The position numbers and the translations under genes were made by a program. DNA of 64,000 bases from assembly GCA_038373865.1 (NCBI GenBank), contig JAXGGA010002168.1:62001-126000 (forward strand), in the 5' to 3' direction. Positions 22,361 through 34,900 of this stretch are shown one piece after another. The notes beneath the pieces are model-generated. The model saw only the letters and a list, made by a program, of their open reading frames with translations, searched no databases and was not told where the DNA came from. The DNA is from Uloborus plumipes (lineage: Eukaryota > Arthropoda > Arachnida > Araneae > Uloboridae). Each line of letters opens with the position of its first letter. Position 1 is the first letter of the stretch.

Positions 22361-22419
22361 TTTTAGCACTGATGATGGGGCTTCATTTATAATAGCCCCG
22401 AAATAGCTATTTGCTAGAG
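22361..22419 (+). ncRNA. Hammerhead ribozyme motif with intact core
   Basis: Self-cleaving RNA motif of type I. Stem I TAGCA (22364-22368) pairs with TGCTA (22412-22416), extendable by wobble pairs. The core CTGATGA is at 22369-22375. Stem II GGGGC (22377-22381) pairs with GCCCC (22395-22399). GAAA is at 22400-22403. Stem III is the loopless palindrome ATAGCTAT (22403-22410). The base after it, U22411, is an allowed cleavage nucleotide (NUH rule). Every conserved core base is present. Because stem III has no loop, activity would be expected from a dimer, as described for hammerheads in Penelope-like elements. An extra hairpin (GGTTCAC/GTGAACC, 22328-22354) lies upstream. Confidence 0.75.
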
Positions 22420-22429
22420 TTTTCCAGCT

Positions 22430-23760
22430 CTTTTTAAACATTTTATTTGTACTTTTGGACACGTTGTCTTGCATTTTTAACTTCATTAATTGTACAAAGT
22501 TTTCGACTGCTTTTCTTACAAATAGAACATGTGTGTGCTGAGAAAATAAGTTTTATCAAAAGCATCATTGAAACGTGTAAGAAACAATAACTTTTTCATT
22601 TCTTAAAAAATCCAACTGACACAACAACAACAATTTAAAACAAAGTGATGAAGATTTACTGAAATTATGGAAAATATCAACAACATGAAAAAAGTAACAC
22701 AAAATAAATATGAAAAATATGACATTGGATGCGTGCTACGTTAATATACTTATAAAGCATTTTGCAAAAAAGAAAAATGACAACAAATACCTTAGGAGCC
22801 TTATAACATGTATTTTCACTTTAAGTGTATTGTCCAACAACAATTAAAACTTAATAAGCTACAATTTTGGAATTTTACAACCTATGAAACAATGTTTTTT
22901 TTTTTTATTTCAAATTTGCAAATATAATTTAGAAGAAAAAAAAAATCTAGTATCAGATATCTTTTGGTTTTCATAATCCAATACTGATATCTCACCGGGA
23001 AGTAATATACATTTTTTTTTTTTGGTGAAGGGCAACAAATGACATATGTATGTGTTCATGCAAAAGCAGCAGGTTTATTGTCCTTTACATGTCCTGCTAT
23101 GTATTAAAATTCTATTGCCACTTACAAACCTTCCCACACAACACTCCTTTCACTTTTTATACAAAAAAATGATACAGTAACCTTTAAATTCTGAGGATAT
23201 TTTGTAAGTACAAGACCTTCAATTCACAACTGTTTCACTAAGTAGAAAATATACGAAGTAAGCAAACGTTAATATCCGCTACTGCGCTTTACATGCACTT
23301 AAAGATTGAATACCACAATGCGAGATAATCCAACATTAGTCCCTGAAGATTAGTACAACTTGATAAAAGAAAGTTATGAAAATAAAAGCAATGATCCGTT
23401 AAATATGCAGGCGAACAAAAAAACAAAAAAATGATGATGATTCAAATGAGAATTAAAATGGAAAATTTGAGCAATTGATTGAATTGAGTTACAACTTGAT
23501 GAACGTAAATTTGCCTGCGCTGGCCTTAACACTTTACAGGTGGAAAAACCCGACTAAAAAAATTGAGTAAGTATGAGTCTTCAAAGTTGTGAAAAAATAG
23601 TGACGATTGTTCTAAAAATCCAAACAAACAGGACAACACACAGACACAATGGATAAATACACTGATCAATTTAAATAAGCATAAATTAAGTGATGACAAG
23701 TTTCGTGAGTCAGCAATAGCAACCATACAGAAGCATCACCCGGGACGCTGTCCAGTGTTT
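22430..23760. other. AT-rich region downstream of BAZ2
   Basis: May include distal 3' UTR of the minus-strand BAZ2 gene, but no boundary can be set from sequence alone. Confidence 0.35.
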
Positions 23761-23767
23761 GTGCGAC

Positions 23768-23777
23768 TTTATTTATT
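23768..23777 (-). promoter_or_regulatory. Candidate BAZ2 polyadenylation signals
   Basis: Two overlapping AATAAA motifs on the minus strand lie about 175-185 bases beyond the natural BAZ2 stop at 23953. They would give a short 3' UTR. Further signals occur downstream in the AT-rich region, so this is a candidate only. Confidence 0.4.
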
Positions 23778-23952
23778 TCCGAAGAAAAAAGAAACGAAGA
23801 GACATGTGTGCATCCACCTGTAGGGTTCTACACAGGCACTTGGATGTAGTCATCAGAGCACTCCCTTATTTTGTTAGCGGGGCCTTCGAAGCCCTCCCCA
23901 GCTTTTTGCGAAAGAGCTTTTTTTTTTAATTCCGTGGCTCGGCCCATGGTCA

Positions 23953-25952
23953 TCACGTGCTGCACAGTTCCGACCACCGCGTTTCGAAGAAGGCTCTCAT
24001 GGAGTGACCGGCCTGCCCACGGGAGAGTCGTCCTCGTTGAACGTTTCACAGTTGTCGAAGATTAGGCGGGCGTCGTTGGCGAAATCTTCGCGGGACTTGT
24101 AGCTAAAGTGTGAAAAGAAATTTGTTTAAAATAAACTGATTTGATGCAGATACATAATTAAACTAAATACAGTTCAGGAAGGGATACAAGTGAGGGATGA
24201 TCGCCTATCCATCGAAGGACTACCAAAGTAGCATCAACTCATTGGATTTTGTCCGGCCAATCATCGAACTCCTCGTAAACTGATCCCGTAATGCACGATG
24301 ACATCATTCCAATCAGTATCCGAGCACAGTTTTCAATGAGCTACTTTTCATCGGAAAGCGATATCCTTTCAATCAACTTTCCCGATGAAAAAAAGCTGAG
24401 CATCCAAAATTGATCCTAAATTCATCGGCACGGGACTGCACTGCTGGTAAATTATTGCTCCAAATGTCATCGGATTTTGCTGCTCGGATTCTATTTGGCC
24501 GATGAGACATATCGGAGCAATTCCCGATTAGAGCTCATCGAATCGATGAGAATTTCATCGGGTTTCAATGAATGGCCGATCATCGGTCGATGAGGTTATG
24601 TTGCTAAGGTAGCCTCACCACTGCTAAATTTACCAGTTACCACAGGTAAATTTTCAATATTGGAGTTCAGAAAAGGCATTTTTAGATTATCTTTGATGTT
24701 AGCAGAAGAGAGGTTAGGGCTCTTTGTTTCAACAATAATTACTTATAAAAGTGCTTTTGAATTAACGAGATTGACTGTATAAAAAGAGGACAATTCCATG
24801 AATGACATTAAGATAGAACGACCAGTGAATGAATGAAAACTGAAGCAATTTTCGAATTTAAAAACTCATAGCATCGTTAGAAGATCTTTTATGATTTCGC
24901 ATCAAGTTTTATGGGGGGTTAAACCAAAAAAAAAAGTGCCCAAACTCAGTGAATGAACACCTCTATCAGTTGACAAATGCAGAATTTTCCATCTATTTTC
25001 TTCCTGTAAATGTGCAGAAAGAGGTTCCTCCTGCCGATTCATCTAAGAAAAATGTTTCAAAACCTTATTTTCTTAAAAAATATTTGAGGTGTTCATTCAC
25101 TGGTCGGTCTACCCTATCACATTTTTGACAAAAAACAAAAGTTTAAGGGATAACAATGAAATTATTTGCACTAAAACATATTTTTTTAAAGCATTTCATT
25201 GTTAACAGCTAAAATATGATAAAACAGAAGCTTAAAATTTAAATTTTAGAATTGTGTTTTTTTTTTCTTTGTTGGTGACAAGATGGCACTTATGTTATCC
25301 CAGCTATGGGGTTTCTCATTACAAAAAGAAATTCTGTGAATTGTATGAATTCATTTTTTAGAACGAGTATTATTAAGTTACATAAATATACTACTGAGAT
25401 ACAATAATATGAATTGATAATTTGAATACTTTTTCATGTATTGCATTGAAATAATTGAAGTTTATGTCTTGTGATGGGATATAACTGTTTCGGAATAACA
25501 AGAACTTCCCAAGTCCATTTAATCGCAACAAAAGAGACCCTAATAAAAATTTTACAGCACTTGGCTCACATAATGTTACTAGATAAAGTGTCATGCGCTG
25601 AAAAGTGAAATTACTCATAAATCACAAACTTTTTGAAAAACATAATAAGCAAGCTTTAGAGCTGTTTGAAAAGTTACTACATTACATAGAAGGTTGATAG
25701 AAGAACTGTTATTGTCTTAACTCTGCACTTTATTTTGAGAATTTTAGCTAACAGTTGGTCCATACAAAAAAACTATTGGTTGATAGAATAATTTTTTTTC
25801 ACACTTACTGTCCCGAGTCTAGCCGGCCCCGCATTGTCTGCATATCCATGGGCTTTTTGATAACCTTGCGATAAGTAGGAAATTGTTTTGTATTAACAGG
25901 AGTTAGGAAAGGCCAGGCATCCTCGTGTTTCTGCATTTCTTCCAGTACCAAG
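23953..25952 (-). CDS. BAZ2 (toutatis-like): BAZ2 bromodomain, two exons, last one frameshifted
   Basis: Exon 25952-25809 holds helix Z and the ZA loop: '[12 protein letters not shown]', with the WPF shelf, and '[15 protein letters not shown]'. The last exon (from 24102) reads '[19 protein letters not shown]', including the acetyl-lysine-contacting Asn of 'NCETFN'. At 24016-24018 the frame breaks: as written the protein ends after 11 further bases of sense in the wrong frame, at TGA 23999-23997. In the frame one base away the expected final helix continues ('[13 protein letters not shown]') to a stop at 23955-23953, the same distance as in vertebrate BAZ2. One C missing from the CCC run explains it. 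A sequencing error in a homopolymer is the likeliest cause. Confidence 0.88.
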
Positions 25953-28900
25953 CTATAAAAACATTAACAGGAATCAATTTTAAGAGTTTTTGATGTATTA
26001 GGTAAGACATGTAATAAACTGTAGCTCAGGAGCATTAGAAATGAAGTATCACAACTCAAATAGTTGAGCAAAAAATATAAATATTCACAATATATCAGTT
26101 TTAATATGTATTCTAAACCCTTATAGGTAATCTCAACTCTTTTTAAAAACATAGTGAACAAGTTTTTTGAAGTTTAGCAAATGTCGAAAAGGATTGAATG
26201 ATTCTAGAACGTTCACATTCAAAAATCTCTAATTCAAATGTATGTATTCAAAGTACAAATGACTATACAAAGTTTTTCAAAATATTTATTCAAATTGATA
26301 CTAATTGGATTTTATTCAATTCTACCTGATTTTCAGTTCAAATCTGAAATTTAATACACACCATTTTTGCAAAAAAAAAAAAGTCATGCAGTTTTCCTGT
26401 GGCCCAAAATAGATTTCATGACCTACTTTTTACAAAGATATAAAACAATGACCAATGACCAATTTTCTCTCCAGATTCTTCAGATTCATAAAACTCATGC
26501 TCAAAAGTTAGAGAATGTGCACATTTAGAACAAGTGTTATTCATAGATTCATATTTACAACATCTGGTAAGTTCTCAGAGAGTATAATTTTAACAGATTG
26601 CAAACCTTTTGAAACAAGGTCTAAAATTTTATGTATCTGACATAAATGTACAGTAGCAGGAGTTTGACGGGTAACTATCACATTAAGTAAGATACAGGTA
26701 GTGATCAAAATAATGGAAACACTTGAGATTCATAAGAAAAATCTACCGTTCATCGCAAATAAGCAATCAATTGTTCTGTAACTTTAGTAATACAAAATAT
26801 AGACTTCAGCGGACATTTCCACATTGAAATTAAATCACCCATGCATTCGGGGGACGACAAGAAGGGGGGTCGGAAGAAAAACCGCTTTTTGACCTTAACT
26901 CTTCGGAAATAGCTCGGAATAAGCTGTCAATTTCAGCAATTAATTAGCATACTATGTATAATTACTGTACAAATTTTTATGAACGTACTACTTATACTTC
27001 CGAAGATATGAAACATTTTTTAAAAAACGGCAATTTTTTTGAAGGGTTTTTGCTCATAACACGCAGAGTTTTTGATCAAACCTTATAAAAACTTCAGGAA
27101 AGATGACAAAATACAAGAGAAAGAACATACTAAAACGGTAAATAAAAATATTAAAAATTCAATGAGATATGAACGTTAAAAGTAAATAATTTTTCACGGC
27201 GCATGCGCGAACGACAGAAATTTATAACTACAAAAATATTGTAGCCTGGTTTGTACTGCGTCTTATAGAAAAAGTTCCAGTTGAATATCGTAAAAATTGA
27301 AAAAGATATCAGCGATCTAGTGAGCTGTAATTCATTTATTCGTAGACAATACATAAATGGTGTGGGGTTGTCCCCAAATAGTGTGGTGATAATCGAGCAT
27401 TTTTTTCAATGTTTAATTGTACACAGTTTTAAAATTTATATTCGGCATAGAAGTCACATTTCGCCTATTCGGCCAAAAAGACCTTACACGTAGGTGGCCA
27501 AAAGTATCCGAACACCCTCTGAAACGTTGGTTTTGAACGATGACGCAATCACCTTTAATTTAAAAATAGCTCTTTGAGGACAGGCCCTCACTACTTATGT
27601 ATTGTCTGCGAATGAATGAAATACAGCTTACTAGATCGCTGATATCTTTTTCAATTTTCATGATATTCAACTGGAACTTTTTTTATAAGATGCAGTATAA
27701 ATCAGGGTACAATATTTTTGTAGTTATACATTTCTGTCGCTCGCGCATGCGCTGTGAAAAATTATTTCCTTTTAACGTTCATATCTCATCGAATTTTTAA
27801 TATTTTTATTTACCGTTTTAGTATGTTCTTTCTCTTGTATTTTGTCATCTTTCCTGAAGTTTTTATAAGGTTTGATCAAAAACTCTGCGTGTTATGAGCA
27901 AGAACCCTTCAAAAAAAATTGCCGTTTTTTAAAAAATGTTTCATATCTTCGGAAGTATAAGTAGTACGTTCATAAAAATTTGTACAGTAATTATACATAG
28001 TATGCTAATTAATTGCTGAAATTGACAGCTTATTCCGAGCTATTTTCGAAGAGTTAAGGTCAAAAAGCGGTTTTTCTTCCGACCCCCCTTCTTGTCGTCC
28101 CCCGAATGCATGGGTGATTTAATTTCAATGTGGAAATGTCCGCTGAAGTCTATATTTTGTATTACTAAAGTTACAGAACAATTGATTGCTTATTTGCGAT
28201 GAACGGTAGATTTTTCTTATGAATCTCAAGTGTTTCCATTATTTTGATCACTACCTGTAGGTCTGTTACTGAATGTACTAAGTCCATTAAAAATGCTACG
28301 TCTGTTACGGGGTGAAAAGCCCTTTAATGTATAATTTTTTTTGATTGGTTACTATATCAATCGGGTGTCTATGAAGTTAGAAAATTGAAAAGAAGAATTA
28401 AATCCTATAAGAATTTTTTTCAGAAAGTGAAAAAAATGTCAAATTTGTGTAACAGACGTATCAAAATATAATGGAATTTTCAAGCAATGCATTTAATCAA
28501 TTAATAATGAGAACAGATATTTTAGTATCCTTTTTAATTTAGTTCAAACATTGGTACAATGTAAAACCAATCGATAATTCCTCTCCCCCCATTTGCTTTT
28601 TATCTATCAGAGATTGAAGGTCAAATTATTCCACTTATATATATTTTTTTCGCCGTTCACATATCAAGCAAATTTCTTCACAAAATGAGAACATTAAGCA
28701 CATTTTTTTAACCTTTTAGTATGCTATACACTCCAAGACTCTAGAAAAATAGTGTATTTTTTAATTCATATGACTTTCATTTTTATGTCTTTCGCCTTAT
28801 TTCAAAATGGAATTGCCCAAAAAAGAGTAAGAGTGTGAGAGATTGTATGAGAATACAAACCTGCAAGGAACTAAATCTTTATTGCCTGGTTCTTTATTTT

Positions 28901-31900
28901 GATTCTTTTCCTTCTTCTCTTTTTTCTCTGTACTTTTTGATTTAGAAGGTTGTGCATTTTCGGCCTTTTTCGTGACCTTTTCAGGACTTTCTTTTACTTC
29001 TTTAGTGGTATCTTTTTCTTTAGTGGAACTTTTTTTAGAGCTCTTTTTTGGCTACAAAAATTTTTGATTGTATGTAAGAACAAACTTTTCTTATAGCTTC
29101 AATAAAAATGGCATTTAATTTCAAAAAAATACAATACAAACTTCTAGTTCATTTATCACAAAACATGAAATAAAACAAGTCATAAGAAAATGAAAATGTG
29201 GTGCTGTTACACTGTGAGCTGAGTACTTCAACTCGGTAACGACAAAATTTTCAAAAATAGAAATGTTTCACTTTTGTTGAAAATTTTCTATCGAAAGAAG
29301 ACAAAAAAATCTAATTAAATAAAGTTTAGAAATTTTAACTTCATCGCATTTAAATCAAATCTTTGTATTTTCTAAAGATTATAGGAAAAAATTAATTTAT
29401 TAAGTTGTCCTTGAAACTGTAGGTGGGGGGGATTGAATCATATTGCCTAGTTATAATACTCACTCCACAATATATAGAGAAAAAAAACTTAATTTTTTTT
29501 TTCAAGTTTTATGGTGCATACCCCAAGAATTTCTTTATCCCAAAAAGTATTAAATTTAGTGAACAGATGTTGTTTTTGTTAAACTCAGGCCTTGACTTTT
29601 TGTAAGTTTTGTAACATGATTTTGATCGCTTTTTACCTCACTAACTCCAAACTTAATGAATCAGAAAAGTATTCTCTTGACCCAATTCTAGAAAATCTTA
29701 TTTTGATCACATAAAAAAGTGTTTTAGAAATGTGATTATTTTTGAATTTTTGATGAATTTCTAAAACAATGCTGAGACTGATATTTCTAACAGAATTCTG
29801 ACACTGATAAATCTGTACCTCAGAACCAGACTAACGTAAGTCCACTTTCGTCATTTTTCAATAGAGGGGAAAAACGATGTATTCGACAATCGTTTCTCCC
29901 CTCTACCGAAAAATGACGAAAGTGGACTTACGTTAGTCTGGTTCTGAGGTACAAAAATATCAGCTTTGGCGAGATGCTGCTCAGCGTTGCAACTTCTGAT
30001 CAATATGCACCACACCTTGTTTCCAAATAAAAATTTAAATATTTAAGAAAACTCTAAGCACGAACTTTCATCAAGATGTCAAACAAGCATGTTTTGACAC
30101 AAAAATGAAAATATTTTAAAAGTAAACATTACAAATGACACAGAAAATAAAAACTCACCCTATTCATGCTACAGCCAGAACAATACCATTTTCCCTTGGG
30201 CATTCTATAAAGTTGGACAGAATATTCTTGTTAGCATGTGCAGAAATAAGAGTATAAAAACACTTTAAATAATGCAATACATAATGTTTTTACACATAAA
30301 ATTGCCCAGACAAAAAAAAGGGAAAAGAAAACCAGACACATTGAATGTTTAGAGATTTTAGAGAAACACAATTTCAGACATTAGCAATACAGGAGAAAAT
30401 CAAAATGTTGATAGAATTAGGCAATCTCACAATCTTTTATCACCCAAACTTAATTTTTTTAAATTTAATGACAAGCGACTGTTAATAGCAAAAACAAAAC
30501 TTAATTTAAAAAACTACCACAATGGTACTAATATCGATTAAACACTTTACAAACCAAGGACGGGGAATCTGTTTGGAATAAAAAAGCCACGTTAAATTTA
30601 GTAGAAGGGAAATTTGCCAAAAACATATTATTTTAAAGATTGTTGTACTGTATTTACAAGGGATACTTCAATTATTCATCAGTAATTGGTAATCCGAAAC
30701 TTTCTTAGTATTTACAATTGGTCTATTTTAACATTTTAATTGGTTAAAAGATTATTTTATGATTAAAACTGATTAGAATGTAATTAGCATGAGAAATTAC
30801 TCTGAATGATTGTAATAACAATAAATGAACATGATTTTTCAGTAACAGAAGATAACGTATAATAATAAATTTAATAAGTAATAATAAAATATAATTCATT
30901 CTTTTTTTGTTTAATTTACTGAAAACATTTTTATTGTAAAGAAAAATTTGTGATCCTGTCAAAACAACTTAAAATGTCACAGTAACTAGAGTTTCACAAT
31001 GAAGCACTATCATGAAATCCAAAGCCACTAAAAATTAATATTACAGGTCTAAGTTGAACCTTTGGAAAAGTGATATGACGTCTTGGTCTTAAAAACAAAG
31101 CACAATTGTATTTTTAAACCTAAAGCACACACAAAATAGGAATCAAGATGTAAAGAATAATGAACATTAAAAAAGAAGAACATTTAACATTTAAAACATA
31201 ATGAACTGATTCACTTACTTAGCTAGTGGAGGTTCTAAACAAGTTAAGTGGAACGTTTTAGGACAAGTCTCGCATTCAACCAATTTACCTTTAATGCCAC
31301 ATATCACACATACATTATCACCTGTAGCCTACAAAAGAAAATAGTAACACATTAACAATATTTTGTAAGCTTCAATAACTTAAATTTGATGTTAGATTAT
31401 AGGCAATAGGCATAGAAGAACTATTTCAGTTTTTTTATTAAATACAATACAGCAAATCATTACCTTGTTGAGACATTCAAAACAGTACCAATCACCATCA
31501 GGTATTGTTTCCATAACAGGCTAGAATAATTGAAATATTGAATCAATCATACAAAAGTAAAACAATTTGAAAAGAGAATTTTTAATTATTACAGTGAAAC
31601 AATATTAAAAAACTACGAAATCAGGTAGCTTACCTTAAAACAGTAGGTATGATAACCTTTATCACAGCCATCACATAATAATAGTTTTTCTTCATTATCA
31701 CCACTGTGGCAAAATTGACAGCTCTATTGACAGAGAAAATAAATGTTATTAAAAAGACAGCACTATTTGTACACAGGTTTAGAAGTCGGAAATTAGCAAA
31801 AGAAAGAAGACACTAGCTAATTAGCGAAATTTTTGCTGTCAAAAATGAATAATTTTGTAGTCATGGGGAAAAAAACTCCTACATATTTAAAGACTATTTA

Positions 31901-34900
31901 CAGTTGAAACAAATGTTAGGTATTAATTTTTCAGAAATAATATAATCTACCCTTTATATCTACATACAGAATAATTTTTGCTGGATGCACTAATACCTTA
32001 GTACTAATACCTTTGGAAGTTGACAAAATTTTGAGAAGAGTTTAACTGACTTAGAAACTGAATCATTGAAGATACAGAGCAACTTTTTTTTTGTTTGTTT
32101 GTCTTTGTCGAGGTTTTTTTTTTTTTGCAGAATGCAATTTTTGTTCCCTCAAGTCTTACTGAATTTAGTACTGAAAAATCATCATGACTAACAATTTTTC
32201 TCTTATTAAATTTAATATGATAGCATTGTTTCTAAAATTCAACCACCATACCCCAATATTTTAAAAGACTCAGAAATCTTAACTATTTTCAATACGAAAA
32301 TGATCCTGGGAAAAAAATCTTAAAACATTTAATACACAAGAAAACAAAGAAAAATATTTTAGTCACTTACAGCTCGCATTATAGATTTGTCCCAGGCGGT
32401 ACAACTTTCCAAAAAGTTTAAGCACATCGCCAATTGTGCAGCTGTTCGGCAATTCTGAACAGCGTTACGCCACTTAAGTAGGCCAGGTGGCACTACAGGT
32501 TGTTGATCTTCATCTGCACCTTCACCAGCTCCAGACTGATTGGCACTAGTGTTACTACTGCTTGTAAGAGATGAACGGCTTAAGTCATTGATACTAAAAA
32601 TGAGTCAAGCAAATAAATAAATAAAATGTGTTATACAGAAACTAGATTTCAAACTAATATCATGCACTACAATGTGTTTCTTTTTTCTTTTTAATATCTC
32701 TACTTAAGTAGATAAAAGGGAAGGGAAGTTAAGGTTTACAATATATGATAAAACAATGAAACACCGATTTTCAGGGAAAAATAACAAGACAGCTTGAATA
32801 TTATCTACCGAAAAAACACATTAAGACCTTGAATAATGAAAATCAAATCATGAAAGAGCAACAAATTACAGTCAAGTATGCAGATGCTTTCAAATTACTT
32901 GTAAGCAAAGCTTAAAAACCTAAATCTAGTAGTGCAAACATATAAATAATTTTAATCAACAGAAACAAAATAAAAGCAATTTAAATAAACCTAAGAGAAT
33001 TAAAAAACTTCCCGAAAACAATAACTGTACAATATGAGGTAGATTTTCGCTTACAAATGGCAGCATATTTTTAATATTCAATTCATAAGTAAGTCAGTAT
33101 TTTCATGCTACAGAAAATAAGTTGAATGAAAGCAAACTTTTCCTGCTTTGAACTCAATTTTATAAGCAAGCTTTTAACTGTATGACATTACGCAGAACTT
33201 TATCCAATGCAGATAAAAAAAATCATGCATTTTAAGATTACAAGGAATCCTTTTTTCAGTAGAAAAGAAATGGGCTTATGTATGACAAGATATCCCACAA
33301 AAGTTAACCCTTCTGCAGTAAGCTTTTACAACCATAAATTCATTCCTTTTGCATTGAAGAAAGATTTGGCAATTCTGAAGCCCCCTATCTGCAATTCTTA
33401 TTGCTCTTTGAGCATTCAACATTAGGGTCATTCCATAGAAATGTCAACCTCAGCCGAAGAAAAAAAAAATACCGAAGTGAAAAAAGTATCAATAAATAAA
33501 TAAATATATAAATAAAAATCATGCAACATAAGTTTAAAAAAATTGAAAAAGTATTGTAATTATCACTGAGATTAGCCATAAAATAGTTTGTAGTGTGTTT
33601 ACTGCTTGTTTTCAATGGTTACGGTAGTCACGTTACGTTAGTCACACTCCATCTTGAGTAAAAGTGACAGTTAAGACTAAGAAAAAATAAGATTTAATAA
33701 ATGTGTTTTATGTTTTTAAAAGCCAACTTAACATATTTTTCAAATATATCATTCAATTTCTAACACTTGCTTAACTTTGAGAAATTTTTACCTCACAACA
33801 TGAGCATTAATTTTTAGGGTTGCAAGAATGTTAAGTTAGTCACACTGCTATTTTGGTTGAAAAAATATCTACAGTCAGTAATTTTGTTTTATATTCTTAG
33901 CAGAAATGATACATAGATACTATGTACATTGTAAATCTACCAGCATGGCAAAAATATATTTTTTATCCTTGAAGTTACAAGTAAAAAGCGTTACAAAATA
34001 AGCTCTGAATGAACAATAGAATGACCCATTACTGTCGCGTTTTATTCAGTTATAATTCACAACTTACTTAATGCCCAATGGAGGTCTTAAGTACCGCCTT
34101 TCAATAGCAGCTTCAACTTTCAAAAGTCTTTTCTTGGCTTCTTCAACTGGATTCATCATTCCTGAAGGAAGTGGAAGGACATCAGTTTCAATTTTTTCTT
34201 CAATCTTTTCTTCAGGACATGGCTTCTCGGGTTCTTCTGCAATCGGTTCAGTTGCTTCAGGAACCTAACGTAATCATTGCAAGTGTTAGAAAAGTTTTGG
34301 GTGGAAATATAACATTTTCAACTATTACGGTGTTCATGTTTTTTATGCTGCTAAGAAAGCAACTGTTTTTTTTTTTTAATAAACAAATCTTCAATTAACT
34401 ATCTTCATTGTTTTGTTTTGAAAACAATGGTTTCATGTTGTATGTGATGACAGAAACTAGAAAAATATGGTTACTTTGTAAAAAATATTATGCTTAGAAA
34501 GATCACCATTACAGACTACATAAATTACAATGTTCCACATACATATTTTTGAATTTATAATTACTAAAATAAAATGTTTCTCTTCTAGAAGTGATATTTA
34601 TCTATTTTCTGTCATCACATGCTAATGCACAACTATATTTCAGATAAATAGACAGCTATTTTAAAGCAGCAAGGATATTTTCATTCCTATAAATGCTAGT
34701 TTGAACAATAGAACTGTCCATTTGCATTCAGACCTAAAAACTCAAAATTAAAATTAGAGCATAGTACAGTAGAGCCTGCTTATTAGAATATTGGTTAAAA
34801 GATTATACCGCTTAATATAACACTTTTTCAATGCACCAAAGCAGTTGTAATACATTATTTTGAGTCCCGATAATGAAATATCCTGTATATTAGAACATTT

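Noticed and set aside
27151..27800. Mirrored open frames of 67 codons on opposite strands
   Set aside because: They are the two arms of the foldback element; no domain and no conserved start context.
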